A stretch of DNA of 64,000 nucleotides from Nitrososphaerota archaeon (GTDB taxonomy: Archaea > Thermoproteota > Nitrososphaeria > Nitrososphaerales > Gagatemarchaeaceae). How positions within the stretch are numbered: position 1 is the first letter of the stretch; each line of letters begins with the position of its first letter. Of this stretch, positions 36,584 through 44,960 are shown in pieces. The position numbers were made by a program, and so were the translations under genes. The notes beneath the pieces are model-generated. The model was not told where the DNA came from and ran no database searches. It saw only the letters and a list, made by a program, of their open reading frames with translations. The DNA lies in NCBI GenBank assembly GCA_016200045.1, contig JACQFN010000008.1, positions 62,001 through 126,000 of the forward strand. The letters are read 5' to 3'.

Positions 36584-36630
36584 GCGGGCCCGGTGGGGTC
36601 CGCCCCCAAACAGGTCCGAATAGTGGATTC
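36584..36630 (-). repeat. 47-base tRNA-tail-like repeat, copy E
   Basis: This is the partner of copy D with 5 differences in 47. Two direct copies of GGTCCG lie 17 bases apart within it. It starts 67 bases after the stop of the kelch-protein gene fragment at 36697. Confidence 0.75.
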
Positions 36631-36696
36631 TCGGCATTCTAAATGCTAGGTATCAGAACCAGCTGCCAAGCCGCTGGCAACGCCCAAAGACAGAGA

Positions 36697-36966
36697 TTAG
36701 GAATTGACTTTACCCGAGGGCTCTCCCTTCGAGAGTGGCATCGGCGCCTGCCTCGTCCATCGCTTGAGGAGTAAGGCAATCACGACCGCCACGACTACCA
36801 GGGCAGGAATCAAGATCCAAAGGAGTGGAGGCGAAGTGGTTGTCGTGGAGGAGGAAGATGCGGTCGATGTCTCGGAGGTGGTTGCAGTCGTAGAGGCAGC
36901 CGCTTGGTATCTGAAAGACGTAAGCTCGGCCGTGCCCACGAACCCTGTATCGACCGTTGTCCTCAC
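36697..36966 (-). CDS. C-terminal anchor part of the kelch-like surface protein
   Basis: Eighty-nine residues: a beta-strand-rich start (RTTVDTGFVGTAELTSFRYQ), a Ser/Thr-rich stalk of about 25 residues, one membrane helix (LLWILIPALVVVAVVIALLL) and a basic tail, the standard end of an archaeal surface protein. It starts over the stop of the kelch frame (ATGA). One base change near 36970-36985 would fuse AAEVA directly to PVRVRTTVDTGF, so this is probably the lost C terminus of that protein and not a separate gene. Coupled re-initiation is the alternative. Confidence 0.65.
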   Translation of the reverse strand: MRTTVDTGFVGTAELTSFRYQAAASTTATTSETSTASSSSTTTTSPPLLWILIPALVVVAVVIALLLKRWTRQAPMPLSKGEPSGKVNS

Positions 36967-38732
36967 ACGTACAGGAGCGCCACCTCTGCAGCCCAGAAGC
37001 TTTGTGTTTGGCTCGAACTACCCATAGGATATTCCAAGTAAGTCTGGGCGAGAAGACCTCCATCGTAAGAATAGAAGCTGGTCAAGAAGGAGCCACTTCC
37101 AGTCTCTGCAACGCCATTGTAAGTCAAGACTCCATTGAATGTGAGAGTTTTCAGAACGGGAAGCGTCGTGAAGTTGCCGGCGGCAACGGTAATGGATTCT
37201 GGGCTTTCAACCATGAATCGCACGCAGGCTGGCTGTGTGTAGTTCTCGGCCGAATTGTATCGCACCGCAACGACAGTCGCCGATTCCCATGAATCTCCGG
37301 CCGTTAGCGGCCATCGCATTTGTTGGGGTGGACTGTAAGTTTCCGCGGCAATAAGTTGAAACCCGGAAAAGTTGAAACCAAGCGTGGACTTTACAACAGA
37401 GAGGTCCGATTTCTGCTGCCATCCGTCACCCAACAAGGTGACTGTAGTGCCCTCGATTGTCAGGTTGTACAATAGTTTCAGCCTGTATGTCTCGTAGCTG
37501 TTCCCGTTTACCGCAATCGTGTCGGTTCCCACGACCTCGATTCTGCTTGTACCGGAACCGTCATGTGAGGGTCCGCCAGTCGTGTCAGGCAGGGTGACGC
37601 TAAACGAGTATTCCCAGAAGTCTCCCACGGTCCATTGAGGCACATTTGAGGCCGCTTGCGTTGATGCCTCTTTGCACGCCGCGGTAGCCGATGTTGTGGT
37701 TTCTGATGAGAACGGCACTATCTGGGCATAGTAGACAACATCTGTGCTGCCGTTATCAGCACTTCCTCCGACACAATAGATGTAACCAGATAATAATACA
37801 CATGACTGGTAGCGTATGTTAGTAAGATAACCGGTAGTGCTGGTCCATGATGATACCCCCGATGACGAAAGGGAGGCGTAGTAGACAGCATTCGTAAGAG
37901 TGTAAGCATTTTCACTATTGTATCCTCCTACGCAGTAGATGTATCCACCTGATGCTACGCACGACTGAGCGTCAATGGTAATAGGGTAGGCGGTAGTGCT
38001 GGTCCACGTTGACACTCCAGATGATGAAAGCTGAGCATAGTAGACGGAATCCAAGTAACCTGTACCAGAATATCCTCCTACGCAGTAGATGTATCCACCT
38101 GATGCTACGCACGACTGGCCGACTTCAGTACTTGGATAGTCAGTAGTGCTAGTCCATGATCCTACTCCAGAGGATGAAATAGGGGCGTAATAGACTGAAT
38201 TTGTGTAGTTCTTACCATTGTAGCCCCCGACGCAGTAGATGTATCCAGATGATATTACACAAGACTGACCGGATACAGTACTTGGATAGCTGGTCGTGGT
38301 GGTCCATGATGACACTCCAGAGGATGAAAGGGAGCCATAATAGCTAGTGTTTATTGTTGATGAACTGCCTTGCCCTGTAACAAATTCTCCTCCGACGCAG
38401 TAGATGTATCCACTTGACGCCGCACATGACAGGCTGGATAGGGCAGTAGGATAGCCGGTAGTGCTGGTCCATGATGGCACTCCAGAGGATGAAAGTGAAG
38501 AGTAGTAGACAGCGTTTGTGGCGTTGGCTTCAGTAGCTCCTCCGACACAGTAGATGTATCCAGATGATACCACGCATGACTGAGCGTATATGTTGGTTGG
38601 ATACTTAGCCGCGGACCCCCACGAGCCAACAGACTCGGCACTGACTGGCTGAAGAGGTACGAATGAAGTAAATACAAGAGTTATCGTAGCCAGAATGAGT
38701 GTAGTCGCAATCCTACTTGCAACAGTCTTCAA
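36963..38732 (-). CDS. Kelch-like repeat surface protein
   Basis: A 589-residue protein: signal peptide (to about residue 32), then six tandem repeats of about 50-58 residues, each with QSCV-SSGYIYCVGG and VYYA-LSSSGV-SWTSTT-YP. The YCVGG turn and six-blade count suggest a kelch-type propeller with one disulfide per blade. After residue 350 comes a separate domain (VPQWTVGDFWEYSFSVTLPD onward). The DNA repeats are very alike, with identical runs of more than 40 bases between 37922-37964 and 38075-38117, pointing to recent repeat expansion or exchange. Confidence 0.8.
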   Translation of the reverse strand: MKTVASRIATTLILATITLVFTSFVPLQPVSAESVGSWGSAAKYPTNIYAQSCVVSSGYIYCVGGATEANATNAVYYSSLSSSGVPSWTSTTGYPTALSSLSCAASSGYIYCVGGEFVTGQGSSSTINTSYYGSLSSSGVSSWTTTTSYPSTVSGQSCVISSGYIYCVGGYNGKNYTNSVYYAPISSSGVGSWTSTTDYPSTEVGQSCVASGGYIYCVGGYSGTGYLDSVYYAQLSSSGVSTWTSTTAYPITIDAQSCVASGGYIYCVGGYNSENAYTLTNAVYYASLSSSGVSSWTSTTGYLTNIRYQSCVLLSGYIYCVGGSADNGSTDVVYYAQIVPFSSETTTSATAACKEASTQAASNVPQWTVGDFWEYSFSVTLPDTTGGPSHDGSGTSRIEVVGTDTIAVNGNSYETYRLKLLYNLTIEGTTVTLLGDGWQQKSDLSVVKSTLGFNFSGFQLIAAETYSPPQQMRWPLTAGDSWESATVVAVRYNSAENYTQPACVRFMVESPESITVAAGNFTTLPVLKTLTFNGVLTYNGVAETGSGSFLTSFYSYDGGLLAQTYLEYPMGSSSQTQSFWAAEVALLYV

Positions 38733-38835
38733 GTTCCTTCTTCGAAGGTCGCCTTGATTATATATCCTTGGTAGACCGTGGCATTCTTAGGATAAGAGCA
38801 GACGCTCATGCCTCCTACATGAGGTATCGGATTCC

Positions 38836-38881
38836 GCGGCCTGGAGGGGTCCGCCCCCAAGTGGATTCAATTAGTGGATTC
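38836..38881 (-). repeat. tRNA-tail-like repeat, copy F
   Basis: A diverged member of the D/E family: GGGGTCCGCCCCCAA and TTAGTGGATTC are kept, while the GGGCCCGG core has changed. It lies upstream of the kelch gene and of the gene at 39154, so unlike the others it does not follow a minus-strand stop. The rest of the gap 38733-39144 contains only a TATA-like CTTTTAAGC at 39121-39129 for the next gene. Confidence 0.6.
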
Positions 38882-39153
38882 TGGATAGTCAACGCGAATG
38901 GAAATTCCGGCGACCGCATACTTTGAACACGATATGTTAGGTTGGAACCTAACCACCCCTAAAGCCGTCTTGTGAGCTGAAGACTCGGTGTTTGGTTGGG
39001 TCTCCAAAATAGCCCAATACGATTACGTTCCGTTTGATGCTTCACCCATTAGACTTACACCGTACTCGAGAACGGAATCTGGAATGACAAGGACGGCCGA
39101 AGGGGAGGGTCCTGCCAAGTCCTTTTAAGCTGCGGTAAATCCACATGTTTCAA

Positions 39154-39789
39154 ATGAGTTTGTTTGGCAAGAAGATAGTTGGCCTGGAGCCGCTATGCAG
39201 TTATTATCAGAGCCTCGGCATCGATGCCGCCATACTCCCAGAAGATAGCCCCGAAAATATTGTGGAGCACGGGGTTTTCAAGCATGACAACGGCTACATT
39301 AAGGTAAAAGGCCGGAACTTTGACCTCGTCACGATGCGGATGAGCATAAGGGGTATTGGGGGGAGTGGTGTGAGCATGGGAGGGGTTCCCCTCGCCTCCA
39401 AAACCAAGATACCATTCGAATATCACCACATCGTAAGAAGGGACCCATCAGCAAACGAGGGGTCGTTCAAGGCGAAGCTTGAGAAGAAGACCAAGGGGCT
39501 AATCAGCAAGGAGATAGTGGATGTAGCTTGGGAAGGGGGTCATCTGGCAACTACGCTTGACGCCAATGCGGAGATGAAGAAGACTATCATGAACTTCGTT
39601 ACTCGAGAGGACGGCTTGAAGGTTGAACCCGATAGGGACAATAGATGTGTGAGGGTCATATTCACTAGGCCCTCGAAGATTGAAGCTGGCTTGCTGGAAG
39701 GGTTCAGGTTCGACAGATCCCTGCTGCCGGAGGGGGCAGTCGAGGTGATCGACAACATAGCAGAGACTTTGCGCCAGATTCCGGCATAG
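39154..39789 (+). CDS. Unknown cytoplasmic protein
   Basis: About 211 residues, soluble, with alternating strand and helix. Central glycine-rich MSIRGIGGSGVSMGGVPLAS is followed by KIPFEYHHIV. No family recognised. The TATA-like box at 39121-39129 predicts a transcript starting near 39150, which favours the ATG at 39154 over the one at 39145. It lies at the left edge of the integrated element and could be part of it. Confidence 0.55.
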   Translation: MSLFGKKIVGLEPLCSYYQSLGIDAAILPEDSPENIVEHGVFKHDNGYIKVKGRNFDLVTMRMSIRGIGGSGVSMGGVPLASKTKIPFEYHHIVRRDPSANEGSFKAKLEKKTKGLISKEIVDVAWEGGHLATTLDANAEMKKTIMNFVTREDGLKVEPDRDNRCVRVIFTRPSKIEAGLLEGFRFDRSLLPEGAVEVIDNIAETLRQIPA

Positions 39790-40023
39790 GGAGATTTGTT
39801 TGTCCTTAGAGCTTCCGACTTACGCCTAGCATTTTGGGTCAAACTCCCACCCCCCCCGCACATTAGTTTCACCCAACCCTTGCCAACTCGTTCAATGAAT
39901 GAAATTGATATGGTGAAAGCGCAGTCTTTCGGCGAAGAGGGGAAAAGAGGTTCGGGTGACTAACCAAGGCTGAAGTCCCGACGACCGCACAATTTCTTTT
40001 TCCGAAAGTCCTTACCAAGTGAC

Positions 40024-41787
40024 CTACTGATGGTCGCTACTGAGGTGCCTAGTCCAGACCTCTGGGAAACGGTGCCAGGAGTCGTGAATCATGCAATGCA
40101 GCCACCGCCTTCCGTTCGCCTCCTTCGCTTCATCGACTAGCTCGGAGTGCATGGGCTCGGGAAGCCGACCTTCCACCTTCAGGAGAAGGTCCCCAGTGGT
40201 ATTTCGTGGAACATGTGGAACATCTGGAACAGAATCGGCTAACCGGGCAACCTGTCTGATTTGTTCCACTTGTTCCATTTGTTCCACATTCTGCGTCTGG
40301 ACAGCATCCTTCTCTCTAACCCGTAAGACTTCACGCAGCTTCTTCGGGTCGTAACTTGGAACGAAATCATAGAGCCGTCCGTCCAGTCTGTCGAATGAAA
40401 CCCAGATTGGTCTGTAAGCCCTGGGGCCGATGCGGATCCTCGCAGGACAAAGTTCGGACGTCAGCTGGAGACTGTGAATGTTCCTTCTGAGCTCCTTGGC
40501 CTTCCAGTTCAGATCCTGCTCCATGTCCGATGTCTGCAGGGGAACGACGTACTCGTCCTTCTCGCCTTTGAAACGCTCCTTCCCGATGTAGTATTTCCCG
40601 TTGTGGCTGTCGATCAGGCCCTCGTCTATCTTGTTCCAGAGGTAGCCGAGAATCACGCCATCGGGCGACAGGGCCTTGACCTCTCGCCGTCTGCTCTCCA
40701 GGGAGGTTATGATTTCGTTGAAGTTGGACCAGTACGCTGGCTCGAGCTTCGAGATTGCCTGCAAGGGAAGGATTGCAGCTGTGAGCCTGTGGTCCCTGAC
40801 TTCTCGAATCCTGAATCTCCTGTCAATTGATACCTTGTCCCAGTGCATCAGCCGGAGGTAGAGGAGCATGCACTGCAGCTCGATTCCTCGTTCAATCCAC
40901 TCGGGGAGTTCCTCAGTCGGGATAGGGTTCTGCGACTTCTCGCAGTAGTGGGGAAGGCTCCGGTCCTCGGTGGCGTTGTCCTCCCAGGGCCTCCTCTGCG
41001 AGACGATGGTAAGGCCGAAATTCCCGAAGACGTCGTTAAACCTCGGGGTATCGGTGCTCTGCCTCGAGTAAGGGACCCCATAGGACCGGCAGTTGAGATA
41101 CTTCATAACTTCCGCTGTCTCGCCTGATCCATGGAAGTCTGCTTCCGACATGCAGAGCGTCCCCTTCCATTGGTCCAGGGGACGATAGAGCGAAGGGGCC
41201 CTCGTCGTCGCAACGTCGTAAAAGGGGCGGTACGAATTGAGCCGCAATCCGTTCATCAGTCTATCTTTTCCTCCGCCGCTCATGCCCCTGCACGGAATGA
41301 TCGGGGCGAACTGCCCCATGCCCGGAATCTTCAGCCTCGGGTCAGGGAAGTACCTGTCAAGGAACCAGGACGATTGGGTTATTCCCACCAGGAACTTGAT
41401 CTCAGCGACTTCGCCGGGCGAAGCATCGTAAATGTCCAAGGCGAGCCTGCAACCCTCTGCATAGGCTTCCCCGAATGTCGCCTTCTTGTAACCATCGGGA
41501 AGAAGGACCAGCCGTTCGGTGAGGGTCCTGTTGACGAGTGGCTTGTAGACCTTCTCGGTGATCTCTCCGCTGAAATCGTCCCGCAATTCGATCCTGATTT
41601 CCTCTTGACGCGTGATCTCCTCGGAGTCGAGTCGCCTCGCCAGATACCAGGCTCGATTGAAGACGGGGGAGTAGACCTGCTCGGCAATTAGCTGCGGGGT
41701 TATTACGACTGGCGTGTATTCTACATGTTCTTCGGTTTCCTTTTCCTCCTCAACTTCTTCAGCCTCCAATTCTTCACGCCCAGTCAT
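40024..41787 (-). CDS. P-loop ATPase of the integrated element
   Basis: A 587-residue protein. It has a Walker A-like GMSGGGKDRL (residues about 170-180) and a Walker B-like GTLCMSEADFH some 40 residues on, then an arginine-rich stretch that could hold an arginine finger (VSQRRPWEDNATEDRSLPHY). The build resembles DnaB/RecA-like or DUF-type helicase-primase ATPases of archaeal plasmids. The C-terminal third has a short coiled coil (QTQNVEQMEQVEQIRQVARL). A role in replication of the element is an inference. It is last in a chain of four overlapping genes (42222 down to 40024). Confidence 0.65.
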   Translation of the reverse strand: MTGREELEAEEVEEEKETEEHVEYTPVVITPQLIAEQVYSPVFNRAWYLARRLDSEEITRQEEIRIELRDDFSGEITEKVYKPLVNRTLTERLVLLPDGYKKATFGEAYAEGCRLALDIYDASPGEVAEIKFLVGITQSSWFLDRYFPDPRLKIPGMGQFAPIIPCRGMSGGGKDRLMNGLRLNSYRPFYDVATTRAPSLYRPLDQWKGTLCMSEADFHGSGETAEVMKYLNCRSYGVPYSRQSTDTPRFNDVFGNFGLTIVSQRRPWEDNATEDRSLPHYCEKSQNPIPTEELPEWIERGIELQCMLLYLRLMHWDKVSIDRRFRIREVRDHRLTAAILPLQAISKLEPAYWSNFNEIITSLESRRREVKALSPDGVILGYLWNKIDEGLIDSHNGKYYIGKERFKGEKDEYVVPLQTSDMEQDLNWKAKELRRNIHSLQLTSELCPARIRIGPRAYRPIWVSFDRLDGRLYDFVPSYDPKKLREVLRVREKDAVQTQNVEQMEQVEQIRQVARLADSVPDVPHVPRNTTGDLLLKVEGRLPEPMHSELVDEAKEANGRRWLHCMIHDSWHRFPEVWTRHLSSDHQ

Positions 41788-41954
41788 CAGTCATCACCCC
41801 GAGGGTTCGAGACTTCTGATAATCCCAGCTCGGCATCGAGGTACGCCAGGGCGATCTTCCTGACTTTCGACAGTTCCTCGGGCGACAGTGGGACGGCGAG
41901 GGAGGCCATCAGTACACGAAGACAGAGGTCAATCTTCTCCAGCATGTCGGTCAT
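41787..41954 (-). CDS. Small helical protein of the element operon
   Basis: A 55-residue protein starting ATG 41954 (MTDMLEKIDLCLRVLMASLA). It is two predicted helices, acidic. The stop and the ATPase start overlap by one base (TGATG), and its ATG overlaps the stop of the 30-residue gene before it (ATGA). Function unknown; the coupling suggests a small partner of the ATPase. Confidence 0.6.
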   Translation of the reverse strand: MTDMLEKIDLCLRVLMASLAVPLSPEELSKVRKIALAYLDAELGLSEVSNPRGDD

Positions 41955-42043
41955 TCGGGGACCTCCTCCGCCTCTGGTTCGACCTGGACTTTTCGCAGGA
42001 TCTCTTCGACCTTCTCGATCAGGGAAAGGATGCGGTCGCTCAA
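41951..42043 (-). CDS. 30-residue coiled-coil peptide
   Basis: TTG start overlapping the AbrB stop (TTGA) and stop overlapping the next ATG (ATGA). It encodes LSDRILSLIEKVEEILRKVQ then VEPEAEEVPE: one amphipathic leucine-rich helix. Two exact overlaps and the heptad pattern argue that it is translated, although its size makes this uncertain. Confidence 0.5.
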   Translation of the reverse strand: MSDRILSLIEKVEEILRKVQVEPEAEEVPE

Positions 42044-42222
42044 GCAGACGCACCACGGCTCTTGTCGATGGGCTCGATCAGAACGTCATGCTCGCTTGTG
42101 CTGATTTTCACGTAGTCACCCGACTCCAATCCCGCCTCGACGAGAACCTCTTGGGGAATCACAACTACAGTCGATTTGTAGTCTCTTCCTCCCACCTTGT
42201 ACAGCCGTCTTATGTAGAACAT
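42040..42222 (-). CDS. AbrB-family regulator of the element
   Basis: Sixty residues with the AbrB swapped-hairpin pattern (GRDYKSTVVVIPQEVLVEAG, then ESGDYVKIS). The frame is open to an ATG at 42246, but the palindromic TATA box at 42248-42259 would put transcription start near 42225, so I take the ATG at 42222. It is first in a four-gene chain and probably regulates it. Confidence 0.8.
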   Translation of the reverse strand: MFYIRRLYKVGGRDYKSTVVVIPQEVLVEAGLESGDYVKISTSEHDVLIEPIDKSRGASA

Positions 42223-42247
42223 TTCAATCCGAACCATATTGACCAAT

Positions 42248-42259
42248 GCTATATATAGC
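42248..42259. promoter_or_regulatory. Palindromic divergent promoter
   Basis: GCTATATATAGC is a perfect 12-base palindrome and a TATA box in both directions. It lies 26 bases before the AbrB start on the minus strand and 37 bases before the winged-helix start on the plus strand. A second partial copy, AACTATAGC, follows at 42266-42274. One site may thus set expression of both regulators. Confidence 0.6.
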
Positions 42260-42295
42260 AGCTAGAACTATAGCCAGACCTGAGAATTAGGGTAT

Positions 42296-42883
42296 ATGGT
42301 AAAACGGAGCTCACGCGAGGTACGGAAGGACTCTGTAGAGGCGAATGTCCTCAGATATCTTGCCAACAACGGAAAGGCCTCTCAGTATTCCATCAGCCGG
42401 GCTTTGGGGAAATTCTACCCATCGGTTCACCTTGCTATTACGGGTCTGGCTTCCAAAGGCATGGTGGCGGTAATTGAAAAGACGAAGAGTCGGACGAACA
42501 CCATCAAGAACCTCTACGCCATAACAGACCGGGGCTACTGGATGTCCTGTTCTCTTATCGGCCCAGGCGCAGACCCTGACAGGATCCTAGAATCCAACCC
42601 TCATCTTCCGAAAGAGTGCAAGGCAATCGCTGAGGCTTGGAAGGTGGCTCCAGAACTCTATGCGAGATGGTTAGGACTGGCTGCAAGTCAGATTACTTCC
42701 ACAGATCCTCGGAAGGTGATGAGGGAAGCGATTACCATACTGATTCCGATGATAGCAGGAATGCCAGAAGGTCAGCAGGATGAAGCCCGTAGAATCATAC
42801 TGTCAGCTCCAGAGTCGAAGGCTCTGCTTCGAGCTACGATTGAAGAGGCCAAGAGTCTTCTCGCCGACTTTGACAAACCGTAA
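42296..42883 (+). CDS. Winged-helix regulator of the element
   Basis: A 195-residue protein with an N-terminal winged helix (residues 15-75; VLRYLANNGKASQYSISRAL and HLAITGLASKGMVAVIEKTK) of the MarR/PadR-like class, then an all-helical C-terminal domain of about 115 residues without a recognised ligand. Transcribed away from the AbrB operon. Likely controls element genes. Confidence 0.75.
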   Translation: MVKRSSREVRKDSVEANVLRYLANNGKASQYSISRALGKFYPSVHLAITGLASKGMVAVIEKTKSRTNTIKNLYAITDRGYWMSCSLIGPGADPDRILESNPHLPKECKAIAEAWKVAPELYARWLGLAASQITSTDPRKVMREAITILIPMIAGMPEGQQDEARRIILSAPESKALLRATIEEAKSLLADFDKP

Positions 42884-43082
42884 CCTGTTACACCCTTCGT
42901 TCTATTTACTTCTTATCCGTACTCCGCCTGCCTGACTTGCTGTCTGACCTGTTCGTCTTGTCTCTCGTTTCATTACCCCATACCCGCAGGACTTCCAACC
43001 ATCTCCACCAATGGCCCCTCCGCCGCTGTCACACTGTCACCTTCGCCCCGCCAATAGAGAAGGGAGTGACAATTCGAGTGTG

Positions 43083-43625
43083 TCAGTCGTAGTCTATCTG
43101 TTGACCTTCGCTGTCGAAGTGTGGGTTGGTGATCCTCTCCCAGCCTAGTTCCTTGTTCTCCTCTAGCCACACTGGAGTGTCCAGGTCCCAGATCACGAGC
43201 TCCGTATCTCCGCTGTCGTCGTTGAGTCTCTGTGAGGTCGCGTACGCCTGGAAGGTCTTTGGGTTGAGCAGTACGTGCTCCGCCACCCCGTTCCTCTGGT
43301 TGATGACGGTCAGTATCAGCATATATGCACCATTCGTCAGCGCGTAGTTGATCTCGGCAATCACCTCCCTCCGGTATATCGTTCTTCCAGACGCATAGGA
43401 GTGTTTCCCCTCAGGGCCGTATCTTTGGCTCGAGGGCACGAGAAAGAAGGTCTTCACGGAGACGACGGCTGGAGGTACTACCTCTGCAATGGGAAGCACG
43501 ATGTCCGGCTGGTTGTGGCCCCAACCGACTTGGACCTCGTATCCTTCCGCCGCCCACGCTTCAGCGACCCTGTTCTGCCATATGTTGCCGGCGGCCAGCG
43601 CGTCGTACCCCGAAGGCTTACCCAA
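43083..43625 (-). CDS. Nuclease-like protein of the element
   Basis: A 180-residue protein with features of the PD-(D/E)xK fold: a helix with Glu (NRVAEAWAAEGYEVQVG), then QPDIVLP, a strand ending VVSVKTFF. The Asp of PDIV and the Lys of SVK are in place, but the acidic residue before Lys is Ser, so activity is uncertain. It could be a resolvase-like or restriction-type enzyme. Its ATG lies 8 bases inside the end of the integrase gene, so the two are co-translated. Confidence 0.5.
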   Translation of the reverse strand: MGKPSGYDALAAGNIWQNRVAEAWAAEGYEVQVGWGHNQPDIVLPIAEVVPPAVVSVKTFFLVPSSQRYGPEGKHSYASGRTIYRREVIAEINYALTNGAYMLILTVINQRNGVAEHVLLNPKTFQAYATSQRLNDDSGDTELVIWDLDTPVWLEENKELGWERITNPHFDSEGQQIDYD

Positions 43626-44784
43626 TCTTGCTCCCCCGTTTCCTTCTGAGATTCTCCAGCTCCTCCTTCCTCAGCTTCTTGACCTCCCTCAACAGGGGAA
43701 GCGCCTCTCGCATAGCCTCTTCGAGGACCTTGACCCGTGCTTTCAGGTCCTCTACGTCCTCCGTCTTCTGGAGCCCTACCTTCTCGAGTATTGTGAGGTC
43801 AGGCAGCGCCTTAGCGTAATCCTTCAGAAGTTCGCCCTCGCTGGGCCTGTAGTAGTTCTCGTTAAGCCCTGTGTCGTGCCCCAACAGGATCTCCACGTGG
43901 AGGCTCTTCATGTGCCTCTCGCAGACGCTCTTGAAGAACTTCCTGAAACCGTGGTCGGCCTGGAACTCGTGCCTCTTCTTCCCCTTCTCGAGGGGCTTCC
44001 GTATCCCGGTCCCCTTGAGGGCGTCCTCTATCATCCGCTTCACGCCAGTGCTTTTGAGACGCTTCGGGAGATGGGGTTCCCCCTTTCCCAGCTTGTCGGG
44101 GTGGAAGAGGTCCCGAAGGACGGGGGAGTCGCCAGACATTCTCTCGCCGTGACTCTTCCTGAATTGTGTGTACTCGTCCAAAGCATTGTAAGCTTCGGGC
44201 GTAAGGAAGCTGTAGTATTCATCAGGTGTGCCAGCGTAGACCCTGATCTTGGCAGCGACCAACTGGCCGTTCTTCTCTATCTTCTCGATGTCCTTCCAGC
44301 GGAGGTAGTCGAAAGCCCCCAGGCGCATGCCCGACGAAAGCATCAGGAGAGCTGAGGGCTTAATCCGCCTGTCTGGGTAGCCGAGAATCTGTTTGATTTC
44401 CTCGACCGTCGGGATCCTGTCCTGGCCGTAGCTCCTCCCCCTGGGGATTCGCCTGGAAATCTTCTTCCAGTTCAGAATGATATCGTTCATCTCGCAGAAG
44501 AGTTTGATGGGTTTGAAGAAGTTCGGGACGGTCGATTCCGAGATTTCCTTCCGCTCCGCCCTCTCCTTCTGCTTCCGCATGTAGTCGTTGATGACCAGGG
44601 TGGCCCACTGGTTGTCTGCCTTCGCCCTCGTCGCAAAGTTCCGCGCCCGGGTCCTGAGGTCAGGACCCTTCGTCTCTATCGTTCGGAAGAAAAGGTCCAG
44701 CCTCTTCTCGTACCTGTCCTTGGTGATTGGAGAGTGAATCGCCTCGAAGAACTCTGTCAACGGCTCTACTTCCAGTGCTTGCAC
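43618..44784 (-). CDS. Tyrosine recombinase / integrase
   Basis: A 388-residue site-specific recombinase. The catalytic set is present: Arg154 (SGMRLGAFDYL), His278-x2-Arg281 (DHGFRKFF), His303 (LLGHDTG) and Tyr311 or Tyr312 (NENYYRPSEGEL). The N-terminal 110 residues form the helical core-binding domain. A C-terminal coiled coil and basic tail follow. The gene starts 44 bases from a tRNA 3'-end fragment at 44828, the usual place for an integrase beside its attachment site. Confidence 0.92.
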   Translation of the reverse strand: MQALEVEPLTEFFEAIHSPITKDRYEKRLDLFFRTIETKGPDLRTRARNFATRAKADNQWATLVINDYMRKQKERAERKEISESTVPNFFKPIKLFCEMNDIILNWKKISRRIPRGRSYGQDRIPTVEEIKQILGYPDRRIKPSALLMLSSGMRLGAFDYLRWKDIEKIEKNGQLVAAKIRVYAGTPDEYYSFLTPEAYNALDEYTQFRKSHGERMSGDSPVLRDLFHPDKLGKGEPHLPKRLKSTGVKRMIEDALKGTGIRKPLEKGKKRHEFQADHGFRKFFKSVCERHMKSLHVEILLGHDTGLNENYYRPSEGELLKDYAKALPDLTILEKVGLQKTEDVEDLKARVKVLEEAMREALPLLREVKKLRKEELENLRRKRGSKIG

Positions 44785-44827
44785 GTCTGTTCTATTTATG
44801 GAATCCTATTTAAGAACCTGAATAGGT

Positions 44828-44851
44828 GCGGGCCCGGTGGGATTCGAACCT
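44828..44851 (-). repeat. tRNA 3'-end fragment, probable attachment site (copy G)
   Basis: On the minus strand this reads GGTTCGAATCCCACCGGGCC followed by CGC: a T loop TTCGAAT plus acceptor strand. No matching 5' acceptor, D arm or anticodon arm lies upstream, so only the 3' end of a tRNA is present. The last 14 bases are identical to those of repeats D and E. Together with the adjacent integrase it is best read as an att site or scar. Confidence 0.65.
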
Positions 44852-44960
44852 GAAGTCGGATGCCTCCCTGGGAATCTAGTACGGACGCAAATGCCCTGCT
44901 CCTCGGTGTTCAATGCCCCTGTGATTTTCGCACTCTTCGGACTGTCTCATGTGACAGGCC

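Noticed and set aside
37680-38660. CRISPR-like array suggested by regular repeats
   Set aside because: The repeats are coding, about 150-170 bases apart, and translate into propeller blades; no CRISPR array occurs in the window.
44852-44960. A full intron-bearing tRNA extending upstream of the 44828 fragment
   Set aside because: No 5' strand pairs with the acceptor end, and no D arm or anticodon arm can be folded.
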